Shown: positions 1-6,494, counted from the first letter of the stretch. The stretch: 7,910 nt of DNA from an uncultured Eubacteriales bacterium (GCA_902797195.1 CADBRY010000145.1:1-7910), one strand, 5' to 3'. A program made the numbers and translations. Notes: generated by a model from the sequence alone, not told the origin.

Positions 1-45
1 ATTTTTGGAGAAAGAGATTACAGCAAGGTAAGAATAGGAGGATAG
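1..45 (+). CDS. yggS: YggS/YlmE-type PLP-binding protein, C-terminal end (partial)
   Basis: Frame 1 is open from the window edge to a TAG at 43-45 and reads IFGERDYSKVRIGG. The IFGERDY string matches the usual end of the YggS/YlmE/PLPBP family, whose last conserved stretch is an RIG-x-x-IFG-x-R-x-Y motif. Members of the family bind pyridoxal phosphate and help vitamin B6 and amino acid homeostasis. The stop lies four bases before the sepF start, and sepF's AGGAGG ribosome binding site falls within the last codons of this gene, which implies co-transcription. The yggS-sepF order is common in Firmicutes and supports the call. Only 14 residues are visible, so the assignment rests on that short match plus context. 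Confidence 0.8.
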   Translation: MFGERDYSKVRIGG

Positions 46-49
46 GACA

Positions 50-553
50 ATGGGTGTATTTGATAAGTTCAAGGACATGATAGGCGTGGACGATTATGAA
101 GAAGAATACTACGATGACCGTGAAGGCGGCGATGGCTACAGCGATCCTTATTATGACGGCTATGAACCGGAGGAAGAGGATTTTGCCGAAGACACATCGG
201 ACAGACGTTCCTCAGGAGTGATCCCCTTGAAGGAGAAGAGAGCCGCATCCATTCCGGGAGCATTCAGACTTGTGATCATAGAGCCACAGGGATTCGATGA
301 GTGCGCAAGACTTGTTGATGGTCTCAAGAGCAGAAAGCCAATAATAGTGAATCTTGAAAAACTGGATGTGGATACTGCCAAGAAGATCTTTGACTTCCTT
401 GGAGGAGCCACATATGCTCTTAACGGAAATGTACAGAAGATAGCAAACAGCATCTTCGTATTCGCACCTGAGAATGTGGATATCGATGCGGAGAGCGAGC
501 ACCAGCCGTATAACTTCACAGAGGAAAACGAGGACTACAACCCCTGGAGATAG
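50..553 (+). CDS. sepF: Cell division protein SepF
   Basis: SepF is a cytosolic, membrane-associated protein that anchors and bundles FtsZ filaments at the division site. The 167-residue product starts with a short amphipathic segment (MGVFDKFKDMIG), the expected membrane-binding helix. An acidic, tyrosine-rich linker follows (about residues 13-50), then the SepF core (about 70-140). The core carries the family signatures: a PQGFDEC stretch, KPIIVNLE, and the FLGGATYALNG region followed by QKIANSIFVFAP, which corresponds to the dimerisation and FtsZ-binding face in known SepF proteins. The ATG is preceded by AGGAGG at 8 nt, so the start is secure. Length is close to the B. subtilis protein (about 150 residues), with a somewhat longer acidic linker. 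It lies 4 bp after yggS and 34 bp before divIVA. The ylmG and ylmH genes often found next are absent. Confidence 0.95.
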   Translation: MGVFDKFKDMIGVDDYEEEYYDDREGGDGYSDPYYDGYEPEEEDFAEDTSDRRSSGVIPLKEKRAASIPGAFRLVIIEPQGFDECARLVDGLKSRKPIIVNLEKLDVDTAKKIFDFLGGATYALNGNVQKIANSIFVFAPENVDIDAESEHQPYNFTEENEDYNPWR

Positions 554-587
554 ACAAAAGCTAAGTGTGTGATAGGGAGGATATGAA

Positions 588-1148
588 ATGATCAGACCCA
601 TTGATATTCAGGAAAAGGAGTTTTCAAGGGCGGTAAGAGGTTACAGAGAAGAAGAGGTGAATGCTTTTCTCGATGAGATAACCATCGATCTGGAACGGCT
701 TCTTAACGAGCTCAGAGAAACTAAAGAGGAAAACAGCAGGCTTACCGAGGAACTGGAGAGACACAGGGGATCGGAAGGTACTGTTGTGGAGACTCTTGAA
801 GCGGCTAAATCCCTCATGTCCGATATATCCACCAGCGCCGAAAAACGTGCTGACATACTTCTAAAAAACGCCGAGCTGGATGCGGAACTGATGAAGAAGG
901 AAGCCAGAGAAAACGCTGAGTCCATAACAAGAGAAAGCGAAGCCATAAGAGCCCGTTTCATCAGTTTCAGATCAAAGTACAAACAGCTTCTTGAATCGGA
1001 ACTGGAACGGTTCGATACCCTGACTGAGGAGTTCTTCTCGGGAGAAAGAATAGCTGACTTCGATGATCTGCCCCAGTCCGGGAAAAAGAAGGCCGACAGC
1101 AATGGGGGCGAGGTGACCACCGACACCCGCCGCAATGAAAAAGTCTAA
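588..1148 (+). CDS. divIVA: DivIVA-family polar/septal scaffold protein
   Basis: DivIVA is a coiled-coil scaffold that gathers at negatively curved membrane, at poles and septa, and recruits division and cell-wall partners. Residues 1-30 match the DivIVA N-terminal lipid-binding domain, including I-x-x-KEF near residue 10, the RGY motif at 17-19 and EEEVNAFLD after it. Charged heptad-like helices at about 28-65 and 85-150 fit the family's coiled coils. A polar, probably disordered tail finishes the protein. Aligned to B. subtilis DivIVA, the membrane-inserting Phe17 is replaced by Val16 while the adjacent Arg is kept (Arg17). The start has GGGAGG with 7-nt spacing. At 186 residues it is slightly longer than the B. 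subtilis protein (about 164). It sits between sepF and lspA in a likely operon. Confidence 0.92.
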   Translation: MIRPIDIQEKEFSRAVRGYREEEVNAFLDEITIDLERLLNELRETKEENSRLTEELERHRGSEGTVVETLEAAKSLMSDISTSAEKRADILLKNAELDAELMKKEARENAESITRESEAIRARFISFRSKYKQLLESELERFDTLTEEFFSGERIADFDDLPQSGKKKADSNGGEVTTDTRRNEKV

Positions 1149-1151
1149 AAC

Positions 1152-1598
1152 ATGATATATATTATTTTCATCGTCGCGATCCTTGTTCTTGACAGGATAG
1201 TGAAGATCGCAGTAAGCAGCAATATGCTTCCGGGACAGAGCATTCCGGTGATAGACGGTATATTTCACATTACTTATGTGCAGAACAAAGGAGCGGCTTT
1301 CAGCATGCTGCAGGGACACCCGCTCCTGCTTATTATTGTACCGGCGATCATAATCGGGATAGGAATAATATTTATCTGTGTAAAACACAAGGCTTACAAC
1401 AAAACATTCATGATATCCCTGTCGCTGATCTGCTCGGGAGGACTTGGCAATCTTACGGACAGAATGTCCCAGGGATATGTTGTGGATATGTTTGACTTCA
1501 GGGTATTTCCTGTATTCAATGTTGCGGACATATGTGTCTGCGTGGGATGCGGGCTCATGATGCTTTATATGATAATATACAACAATAAAAACGCATGA
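1152..1598 (+). CDS. lspA: Lipoprotein signal peptidase (signal peptidase II)
   Basis: LspA is an integral membrane aspartyl protease that removes the signal peptide from prolipoproteins after Lgt adds diacylglycerol. The 148-residue product has four hydrophobic segments (about 1-20, 57-77, 86-100 and 124-143). The family blocks are all present: LDRIVK near residue 13, QNKGAAFSM at 44-52, GGLGNLTDR at 96-104, VVDMFDF at 110-116 and FNVAD at 122-126. Asp112 and Asp126 correspond to the catalytic pair, and Asp103 is the conserved DR aspartate. The first block has Arg where most relatives have Gln (LDQ-x-x-K). The start lies 3 bp after the divIVA stop without a clear Shine-Dalgarno sequence, so translation probably depends on coupling to divIVA. 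It overlaps rluD by 4 bp (ATGA). Confidence 0.95.
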   Translation: MIYIIFIVAILVLDRIVKIAVSSNMLPGQSIPVIDGIFHITYVQNKGAAFSMLQGHPLLLIIVPAIIIGIGIIFICVKHKAYNKTFMISLSLICSGGLGNLTDRMSQGYVVDMFDFRVFPVFNVADICVCVGCGLMMLYMIIYNNKNA

Positions 1599-2536
1599 CA
1601 CCTGATAAACGCGAAGAAAAGCTTATATTCGAGATCCCGGCAGACTTCGATTCAGTAAGGCTGGACAAGGCTCTTTCCTCCGTTGCGGGGGATCTGTCCC
1701 GAAGTTTCATACAGAAGCTTATACAGCAGGAAAAGGTCACCGTAAACAATGAGATCGTCAGGGAAAAGAAACAGCCTGTTGAGGTTGGGGATGTTGTGAC
1801 CGTATCCATGCCTGAACCATCTCTGCCTGAGATAAAGCCTCAAAACATGGATCTGGACATCGTCTACGAGGACGATGATGTGGTGGTCATAAACAAGCCT
1901 GCAGGACTGGTGGTCCATCCGGCTCCGGGAAATCCCGACGGCACGCTGGTAAATGGCCTCATGGCAAGATATGAGGGCAGACTGTCATCAATAAACGGAG
2001 TGCTGAGACCGGGCATCGTCCACAGGATCGATAAGGATACAAGCGGACTTCTGATGGTCGCAAGAAACGACAGGGCTCACGAATCCCTGTCGGAACAGCT
2101 TGCCAGACACACTATAATAAGAAAATACAGAGCGATAGTGCTCGACAACATTAAAGAAGATGAAGGGACCGTCGACAGACCCATAGGAAGAGATCCCTCA
2201 AACAGACTGCGAAACTGCGTGGTGCAGAGCGGTGGAAAAAACGCCGTCACCCATTACAGAGTAATGGAAAGATTTGGTAAATACACCCTTGTGGAAGCAG
2301 TGCTTGAAACGGGAAGGACCCATCAGATCAGAGTCCACATGTCCTATATAAAACACCCTTTGCTGGGGGACAGCCTGTACGGTCCTGAAAAAAACAGATT
2401 GGGAGCACACAGACAGATGCTTCACGCGGGAACACTGGGATTTATCCATCCCGTAAGCGGACGGGAAATGGTTTTTGAGAGCCAACCGCCCGAGGATTTT
2501 GAAAACATACTGTCCAGGCTCAGGTCTGAAAACTGA
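1595..2536 (+). CDS. rluD: 23S rRNA pseudouridine synthase, RluD/RluA family
   Basis: This enzyme isomerises uridine to pseudouridine in RNA. In E. coli RluD acts on helix 69 of 23S rRNA. The 313-residue product has an S4 RNA-binding domain at about 19-75 (RLDKAL, then SRSFIQKLI). The catalytic RluA-type domain begins at about residue 88 with IVYEDDDVVVINKPAGLVVHP. The catalytic motif HRIDKDTSG spans 143-151, with Asp146 as the predicted nucleophile. The GRTHQIRVH block and the LLGDSLYG block near the C-terminus are also family hallmarks. Its ATG overlaps the lspA TGA, which indicates translational coupling, and lspA-rluD is a common Firmicutes pair. The S4 domain separates RluD/RluB-like members from S4-less RluA or RluC-short forms. 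The exact target uridines cannot be read from sequence. Confidence 0.93.
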   Translation: MTPDKREEKLIFEIPADFDSVRLDKALSSVAGDLSRSFIQKLIQQEKVTVNNEIVREKKQPVEVGDVVTVSMPEPSLPEIKPQNMDLDIVYEDDDVVVINKPAGLVVHPAPGNPDGTLVNGLMARYEGRLSSINGVLRPGIVHRIDKDTSGLLMVARNDRAHESLSEQLARHTIIRKYRAIVLDNIKEDEGTVDRPIGRDPSNRLRNCVVQSGGKNAVTHYRVMERFGKYTLVEAVLETGRTHQIRVHMSYIKHPLLGDSLYGPEKNRLGAHRQMLHAGTLGFIHPVSGREMVFESQPPEDFENILSRLRSEN

Positions 2537-2537
2537 A

Positions 2538-2576
2538 AGAAATGTACGGACCGGGCGAGGGACCCTGTACATTTCT
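2538..2576. terminator. Possible bidirectional terminator hairpin
   Basis: A perfect 10-bp stem is formed by AGAAATGTAC (2538-2547) and GTACATTTCT (2567-2576), with a 19-nt loop. The loop can pair further through GGG (2553-2555) and CCC (2563-2565). It starts 2 bp after the rluD stop and lies 16 bp beyond the stop of the leftward small gene, so it could end transcription from both sides. The T-rich tails are weak: ATTTCT then G-rich sequence rightward, ATTTCTTTC leftward. Its left side overlaps one arm of the longer inverted repeat 2543-2775, so it may have another role. Confidence 0.5.
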
Positions 2577-2592
2577 GGGGGGACTTTGAAGT

Positions 2593-2718
2593 TCAAGACT
2601 TCTCAGTTGATTGATAGAGCTCGCGGAGGTAGCTTAAGCAGTTCTCGCATACAAAGCCATTCTTGAAGGTGAATGTATCGCGATAGCTGCAACCGCAGAT
2701 GCTACAACGCCTCTTCAT
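2593..2718 (-). CDS. Small zinc-ribbon-like protein (41 residues), unknown function
   Basis: The leftward frame from ATG (2718-2716) to TGA (2595-2593) encodes 41 residues, starting MKRRCSICGC. Cys5-x2-Cys8 and Cys24-x2-Cys27 form two zinc knuckles 15 residues apart, with an extra Cys10. The second knuckle (FVCENC) is followed by a likely helix, LSYLRELYQ. The pattern resembles small treble-clef or zinc-ribbon modules such as the ClpX N-terminal zinc domain or DUF4428-like proteins, which in general bind proteins or nucleic acids. No specific family is assigned. AAAGGAG at 2733-2727 with 8-nt spacing is a strong ribosome binding site and the main sign that the gene is real. Three of its four arginine codons are CGT/CGC, whereas neighbours mostly use AGA/AGG, which hints at a different origin. 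It lies inside an inverted-repeat-bounded segment and is opposite in strand to both neighbours. Confidence 0.72.
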   Translation of the reverse strand: MKRRCSICGCSYRDTFTFKNGFVCENCLSYLRELYQSTEKS

Positions 2719-2726
2719 AGCAATCA

Positions 2727-2733
2727 CTCCTTT
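2727..2733 (-). promoter_or_regulatory. Ribosome binding site of the small zinc-ribbon gene
   Basis: On the minus strand this reads AAAGGAG, followed by 8 nt and an ATG. It is as good as the site of any housekeeping gene in the window and supports translation of the 41-codon frame, which would otherwise be easy to dismiss by length. Confidence 0.7.
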
Positions 2734-2778
2734 CGTAGGATGGTGTGTTGTTCAGGGAGTTACCCGGTCCGTACAAAA

Positions 2779-2807
2779 ACAGTAATTGATATTCGATCCT
2801 CTTTCAA
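2779..2807 (-). promoter_or_regulatory. Candidate sigma-A promoter of the small zinc-ribbon gene
   Basis: The minus strand carries TTGAAA (2807-2802), a 17-bp spacer and TACTGT (2784-2779). The -35 is a 4/6 match and the -10 is 3/6 but keeps the key first, second and last bases. Transcription would start near 2772, inside the right arm (2763-2775) of the inverted repeat. That arm could then act as an operator at the start site or as the 5' half of an RNA stem. The weak -10 keeps confidence low. Confidence 0.35.
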
Positions 2808-2897
2808 TAGAGACAGGGCGTTGTTGCACCAAAGGGCAATGTGTATGTCCGAAATGGACTTTTTGGCTCACTAACATGCTCATGGAGAGGATGACAC

Positions 2898-3776
2898 ATG
2901 AAGGAAATAATAATAAGACAATTGAAGAAGGGCATCATACAGGGATATATATGGCCTTTGGACGACCCCAAAAGGGTAGTATGCATCATTCACGGTATCG
3001 GTGAGTACGGCGGAAGATATGACAGAGTAGCTTCAAAGTTCAACAAGGCCGGGTACGCTGTGTTTTCCATGGATCTGCGAGGTCACGGAAAATCAATAGG
3101 TCGGAAAGGGGACTGCGCACCCAGAGAAGAGGTCCTTGAGGACATAAGCGCTCTGATCTCCCTGGCTTCACGTGAATATCCCCATAAGGATATCATCCTC
3201 TACGGACACAGCATGGGAGGAAACATAACTCTGGATTACAGAAGAAGAGGAGCCTTCAGGGACTACGTCAAGGCCTATCTTATTTCCGCTCCCTGGATAC
3301 GTCTTGTAAGGCCCATACCCAAAAACCTCTATCGTATAACCAAGGCGGCATCGAAGATGATGCCCAAAATGACCTTTGGAGCATCCATAGATGAGACCAA
3401 GCTTGGAAACCCCTTATCCGTTATGCCATATCACGACGATCCCATGATACACAACAGGATCTCGCTGAGGTGTGCCGTGGACTGTTTTGATAAGGGCCTG
3501 GAATTTGAGGACAGAGATTTCAGGGAGTATCCGGACAACGGATCGGGTCAGGGGGACATCGTCAGCAATATACCCCTTATGTTGATGCAGGGCACCGAAG
3601 ATCAGATCTGCGACATAGAAAGCACTGAAAAAGTCTATGAAAAATACAGGGATCTGGGAGAAAATGTAGAATTCATCAAGCTCCCCGGAATTTTCCACGA
3701 AATACACAACGGCGGCAGAGAGAGCACGGGAGACGAAGTCATCGACAAAATGATAGAGTTCTTCGATAAATGCTGA
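2898..3776 (+). CDS. Alpha/beta hydrolase, monoacylglycerol lipase / lysophospholipase-like
   Basis: This is a 292-residue cytosolic serine hydrolase of the Hydrolase_4 (PldB/monoglyceride lipase) type, which usually cleaves acyl esters such as monoacylglycerols or lysophospholipids. Visible motifs are IIHGIGEYGGRYD at 30-42 (oxyanion loop and HG motif), the SMDLRGHGKS stretch at 57-66 and the nucleophile elbow GHSMG at 103-107 with Ser105. The predicted acid is Asp235 in QGTEDQICD, and the predicted base is His267 in FHEIHNG. No signal peptide or membrane segment is seen. GGAGAGG lies 7 nt before the ATG, so the start is well supported. No convincing promoter was found upstream. A TTGTTG/TATGTC pair at 2821-2849 is the best, weak, candidate. 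Its stop lies 6 bp from the stop of convergent rqcH. True substrate is unknown. Confidence 0.88.
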   Translation: MKEIIIRQLKKGIIQGYIWPLDDPKRVVCIIHGIGEYGGRYDRVASKFNKAGYAVFSMDLRGHGKSIGRKGDCAPREEVLEDISALISLASREYPHKDIILYGHSMGGNITLDYRRRGAFRDYVKAYLISAPWIRLVRPIPKNLYRITKAASKMMPKMTFGASIDETKLGNPLSVMPYHDDPMIHNRISLRCAVDCFDKGLEFEDRDFREYPDNGSGQGDIVSNIPLMLMQGTEDQICDIESTEKVYEKYRDLGENVEFIKLPGIFHEIHNGGRESTGDEVIDKMIEFFDKC

Positions 3777-3782
3777 TGCTTT

Positions 3783-5519
3783 CTATTCCTCAGGGATTTT
3801 TGGATCCACGTAAAGAGTCTTGTTATGAGTGAAGATGACCATCCCGGGTTTTGCTCCGGATGGTTTTTTTACGTGGCGGATCTGGGTATAGTCCACGGGA
3901 ACGTTTGAAGACTGCCTGCCCTTGCTGTGGTAGGCGGCGATGGCCGCAGCCTGAGCCAGATCCTCATCGGATGCTTTTTTTCCTTCCAGAAGTATGATCA
4001 CGTGGGAACCGGGAATATCCTTTGTGTGCAGCCAGATATCGGATCCGCCGGCCCTCTTGGTGGTCAGCCAGTCGTTTTCCACATTGTTTCTTCCCGCAAG
4101 CACTTTAAGCCCCGAGGGAAGGGTGTATTCATAGGGGGAGGGTTTCTTCTTTCCTCCCGCGGGCTTTTTACGGCTGCTTCTGTATCGTATAAGTCCCCCG
4201 TCGATTAGTTCCTGGCGTATGAGATCGACTTCCTCAAGGGTCGAGGCCTGTTCTGCAAAGGCAACGGTTGAACGTATGTAATCCAGGTCTTTTTCCGTTT
4301 CGCTTATCTGCACCGCCTTTTCCTTGACTGCTGTCTTGCATTTGGAATACTTTTTATAGTAGTTCTGTGCGTTTCTCGATGGGCTGAACCGTGGATCAAG
4401 GGGTATTTCCACATCGGATCCGTCGTAATAGCTTGTGACTTTGATGGTGCTTGCTCCCGGAGGCACCATATGGATGTTTGCCGTAAGAAGCTCTCCGAAA
4501 AGCCTGTATTTATCCGAGTCTTCAGCCTTCAGCATGTCTTCGTTGAGTCTTTGGAGCTTAAGGCTGAGTTTATCTTCCATGTTTTTAAGCAGTCTGATAA
4601 GGTCTCCCGATTTCTGCTTTACGATATTTGTGGATTCCCTGTGGGAATAAAAATATTCACAGGCGGAGCTGACACTTTCAAAGGCTGTGGGTGAAAGCCC
4701 GCTGTCAGATTCATATACGGAAAGGGGAGTCACATGAAAATCCATTGGCTTTCCATCTTTATCCCTGTAGACCGTAGGTGAACAGCTGCCGGGATCCGTG
4801 GAGCCGATGATTCTTTTGAGTTCTCCAAGGGCGGCCTCTGCGTCGAATTCTGCGCCGGTCTGCTGATCGCCTGCAAATCCCGCGGAAGCTATACATTGAG
4901 CTATCACGGGGGAAATACCCTGGATCCCTGAAAGGAGGGACCTTTCAGGCTGCATTGTGTCGGAAACCATTGCCTTTATATCAGAGACCGACACAAGATC
5001 AAAGGGGATCTTATCCTGAACGGGGGGCATGGTGTATTCCAGGCCGGGGAGGATCTGCCTGACCCTGCTGGAGTCGTATGAGATATGCTTGATGCTGTCC
5101 ACGATCCGGTTTTTGCCTGTGTCGATCAGCAGGATATTGCTGTGTTTTCCCATGATCTCCACCACAAGTCTTCGGTTTACGGAAAACCCCATTTCGTCAA
5201 GAGTCTCCATGTCTATGTTGATTATTCTATCGCTGCCCGACTGTGATATTTCAGTGATCCTGGCCGCATTGAGATGCTTTCTCATGGCCATGCAAAAGGA
5301 GGGCGGAGTAAGGGGATTCTCCGTCATTTCCGTGACCATGTAGGCGGCGGGGTGATTTCCCGAGGCGGATAAAAACAAAAGCTTCCTGCCGGATCTAGTG
5401 TGGATGCTGACCAGCAGCTGTTCCGGCTGAGGCTGATATATTTTTTCTATTTTTCCAAGTTTAAGCTCACTGTTGAGTTCTTTTGCCAATGCTCTCGTGA
5501 CAATGCCGTCGTAAGACAT
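3783..5519 (-). CDS. rqcH: Ribosome quality control protein RqcH (NFACT / FbpA family)
   Basis: RqcH binds obstructed 50S subunits carrying peptidyl-tRNA and, with RqcP, directs alanine tailing of stalled nascent chains for degradation. It is the bacterial relative of Rqc2/NEMF and was earlier annotated as a fibronectin-binding protein. The 578-residue product has NFACT-N at about 1-150, a helix-hairpin-helix-like stretch near 200-211, a long helical/coiled-coil middle at about 285-440 and NFACT-R at about 462-572 with DIWLHTKDIPGSH at 494-506. The tRNA-contacting Asp97-Arg98 pair falls at exactly the B. subtilis numbering, which supports the start chosen. That ATG (5519) has AAGGAG at 9 nt. 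The frame stays open 126 codons further upstream into the antisense of yicC, but this extension has no homologous content and is rejected. It is convergent with the hydrolase and divergent from yicC, as in the yloA-yloC region of B. subtilis. Confidence 0.95.
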   Translation of the reverse strand: MSYDGIVTRALAKELNSELKLGKIEKIYQPQPEQLLVSIHTRSGRKLLFLSASGNHPAAYMVTEMTENPLTPPSFCMAMRKHLNAARITEISQSGSDRIINIDMETLDEMGFSVNRRLVVEIMGKHSNILLIDTGKNRIVDSIKHISYDSSRVRQILPGLEYTMPPVQDKIPFDLVSVSDIKAMVSDTMQPERSLLSGIQGISPVIAQCIASAGFAGDQQTGAEFDAEAALGELKRIIGSTDPGSCSPTVYRDKDGKPMDFHVTPLSVYESDSGLSPTAFESVSSACEYFYSHRESTNIVKQKSGDLIRLLKNMEDKLSLKLQRLNEDMLKAEDSDKYRLFGELLTANIHMVPPGASTIKVTSYYDGSDVEIPLDPRFSPSRNAQNYYKKYSKCKTAVKEKAVQISETEKDLDYIRSTVAFAEQASTLEEVDLIRQELIDGGLIRYRSSRKKPAGGKKKPSPYEYTLPSGLKVLAGRNNVENDWLTTKRAGGSDIWLHTKDIPGSHVIILLEGKKASDEDLAQAAAIAAYHSKGRQSSNVPVDYTQIRHVKKPSGAKPGMVIFTHNKTLYVDPKIPEE

Positions 5520-5532
5520 ATGAATATACTCC

Positions 5533-5561
5533 TTGTCAATCCGGCTGTAACAAACTACAAT
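5533..5561 (+). promoter_or_regulatory. Predicted sigma-A promoter of yicC
   Basis: TTGTCA (5533-5538, 5/6) and TACAAT (5556-5561, 5/6) are separated by exactly 17 bp. The start would be near 5568, giving a leader of about 33 nt before the yicC ATG, whose GGAG is at 5590-5593. The -35 overlaps the minus-strand ribosome binding site of rqcH (5534-5529). Confidence 0.72.
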
Positions 5562-5565
5562 TACC

Positions 5566-5574
5566 ATAGTATCA
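5566..5574 (-). promoter_or_regulatory. Candidate extended -10 promoter of rqcH
   Basis: The minus strand reads TGATACTAT, a TGn extended -10 with TACTAT (4/6). No good -35 lies 16-18 bp upstream, which is tolerated by extended -10 promoters. The start would fall near 5559, within the predicted -10 of the divergent yicC promoter, so the two promoters overlap. Confidence 0.4.
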
Positions 5575-5600
5575 CATAAACAAAGAAACGGAGAACACTC

Positions 5601-6485
5601 ATGATAAAAAGTATGACCGGATTCGGAAGGGGCGAGTATTCCGATGAAAACAGAAATGTTATCGTGGAGATCAAGACGGTCAATCACAGGTATGCCGACA
5701 TAAGCATCAAGATGCCCAAGCGGTACAGTTTTGCCGAGGAAAAACTCAAGGCCGTCATCAAGGACAGGATCAAACGTGGAAAGGCTGAAGTTTCGGTCAT
5801 GGTGGAAAACCTGTCTGAGAGCGATGTTAATGTGAAATTGAATGAACCTCTTGCGGCTAAATACATAGACAGCCTGAAAAAACTCCAGGAGGATCATGAT
5901 CTTTCGGGAGATATCGACATCGGTCTGATCTCCTCCATGCCGGATGTCTTCAGAACTCTCCCGGACATTGAGGATGAGGATGACGTAAACCGCGCCATCT
6001 CACAGGCCGCGGCAATGGCTGCCGAAAAGAACGATGAAATGAGGATCATCGAAGGAGAAAAGCTTGCGGAGGATCTGCTCAAACGAGGAGAGACCGTAAG
6101 AGGGATAGTAAAGGATATCGAAGAGAGAGCTCCCGAGGTAGTGAAGGACTACGTGGATAAAATGATGGAACGCATCCATGAACTCCTTGAGGATGCGGTG
6201 GACATACCGGAGGAGAGGATACTCACCGAGGCCGCCGTATTTGCGGACAAATCAAATATCACAGAAGAACTGGTCCGTCTGGACAGTCATATGAGGCAGC
6301 TTAAGCAGATACTGACAGAGTCCCGGGATCCTGTGGGAAAGAAGCTGGATTTTCTTGTCCAGGAAATGAACAGAGAAGCAAACACCATAGGCTCAAAAGC
6401 CAATGACATAGAGATAACTTCCAAGGTTTTGGAAGCCAAAAGCGAAATAGAAAAAATCAGAGAACAGGTCCAGAATATAGAATAG
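5601..6485 (+). CDS. yicC: YicC/YloC family endoribonuclease
   Basis: YicC-family proteins are endoribonucleases. E. coli YicC takes part in RNA decay, including of small RNAs, and B. subtilis YloC is the counterpart here. The 294-residue product opens with the family signature MIKSMTGFGRGE and IKTVNHRY at about 24-31 (YicC_N, roughly 1-155). It ends with the conserved DUF1732 block (about 210-294): AAVFADKSNITEEL, RLDSHM, KKLDFLVQEMNREANTIGSK, then a charged helix ending EKIREQVQNIE. Length matches the family (about 290). The start has GGAG at 7 nt and a strong promoter upstream. It neighbours rqcH and gmk as in B. subtilis, but remA (DUF370), which normally follows, is not present. Confidence 0.94.
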   Translation: MIKSMTGFGRGEYSDENRNVIVEIKTVNHRYADISIKMPKRYSFAEEKLKAVIKDRIKRGKAEVSVMVENLSESDVNVKLNEPLAAKYIDSLKKLQEDHDLSGDIDIGLISSMPDVFRTLPDIEDEDDVNRAISQAAAMAAEKNDEMRIIEGEKLAEDLLKRGETVRGIVKDIEERAPEVVKDYVDKMMERIHELLEDAVDIPEERILTEAAVFADKSNITEELVRLDSHMRQLKQILTESRDPVGKKLDFLVQEMNREANTIGSKANDIEITSKVLEAKSEIEKIREQVQNIE

Positions 6486-6494
6486 CCGCGGTGT

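Larger units (their letters stand above)
2543..2775. repeat. 233-bp segment bounded by 13-bp perfect inverted repeats
   Basis: TGTACGGACCGGG at 2543-2555 is the exact reverse complement of CCCGGTCCGTACA at 2763-2775. Just inside, a looser match continues: CCCTGTACA on the left and CCCTGAACA on the right, read inward, offset by two bases. The arms enclose the whole leftward small zinc-ribbon gene and its ribosome binding site. The layout resembles terminal inverted repeats of a miniature mobile element, but no transposase is present. No clear target-site duplication is seen beyond AAA on both sides. Alternatives are paired regulator-binding sites or an RNA whose two ends pair. Confidence 0.55.

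Noticed and set aside
583..591. Minimal ORF ATG-AAA-TGA just before divIVA
   Set aside because: The GGGAGG site is only 2 nt away from its ATG, too close for initiation, and is ideally spaced for the divIVA start at 588.
972..1601. 209-codon leftward frame across divIVA and lspA
   Set aside because: It is antisense to two confidently assigned genes and its translation resembles no known protein.
2475..2666. 63-codon rightward frame overlapping the rluD end
   Set aside because: It lies mostly in rluD and in the antisense of the small zinc-ribbon gene, has no ribosome binding site and shows no recognisable protein features.
2847..2864. GTCC-GAAAT-GGAC followed by T5 as a terminator or attenuator ahead of the hydrolase
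   Set aside because: The stem is only 4 bp, too weak to support a call without comparative evidence.
5520..5897. 126-codon N-terminal extension of the rqcH reading frame
   Set aside because: It runs antisense through the yicC start, has no homologous content, and the ATG at 5519 has a good ribosome binding site and places Asp97-Arg98 at the known RqcH numbering.
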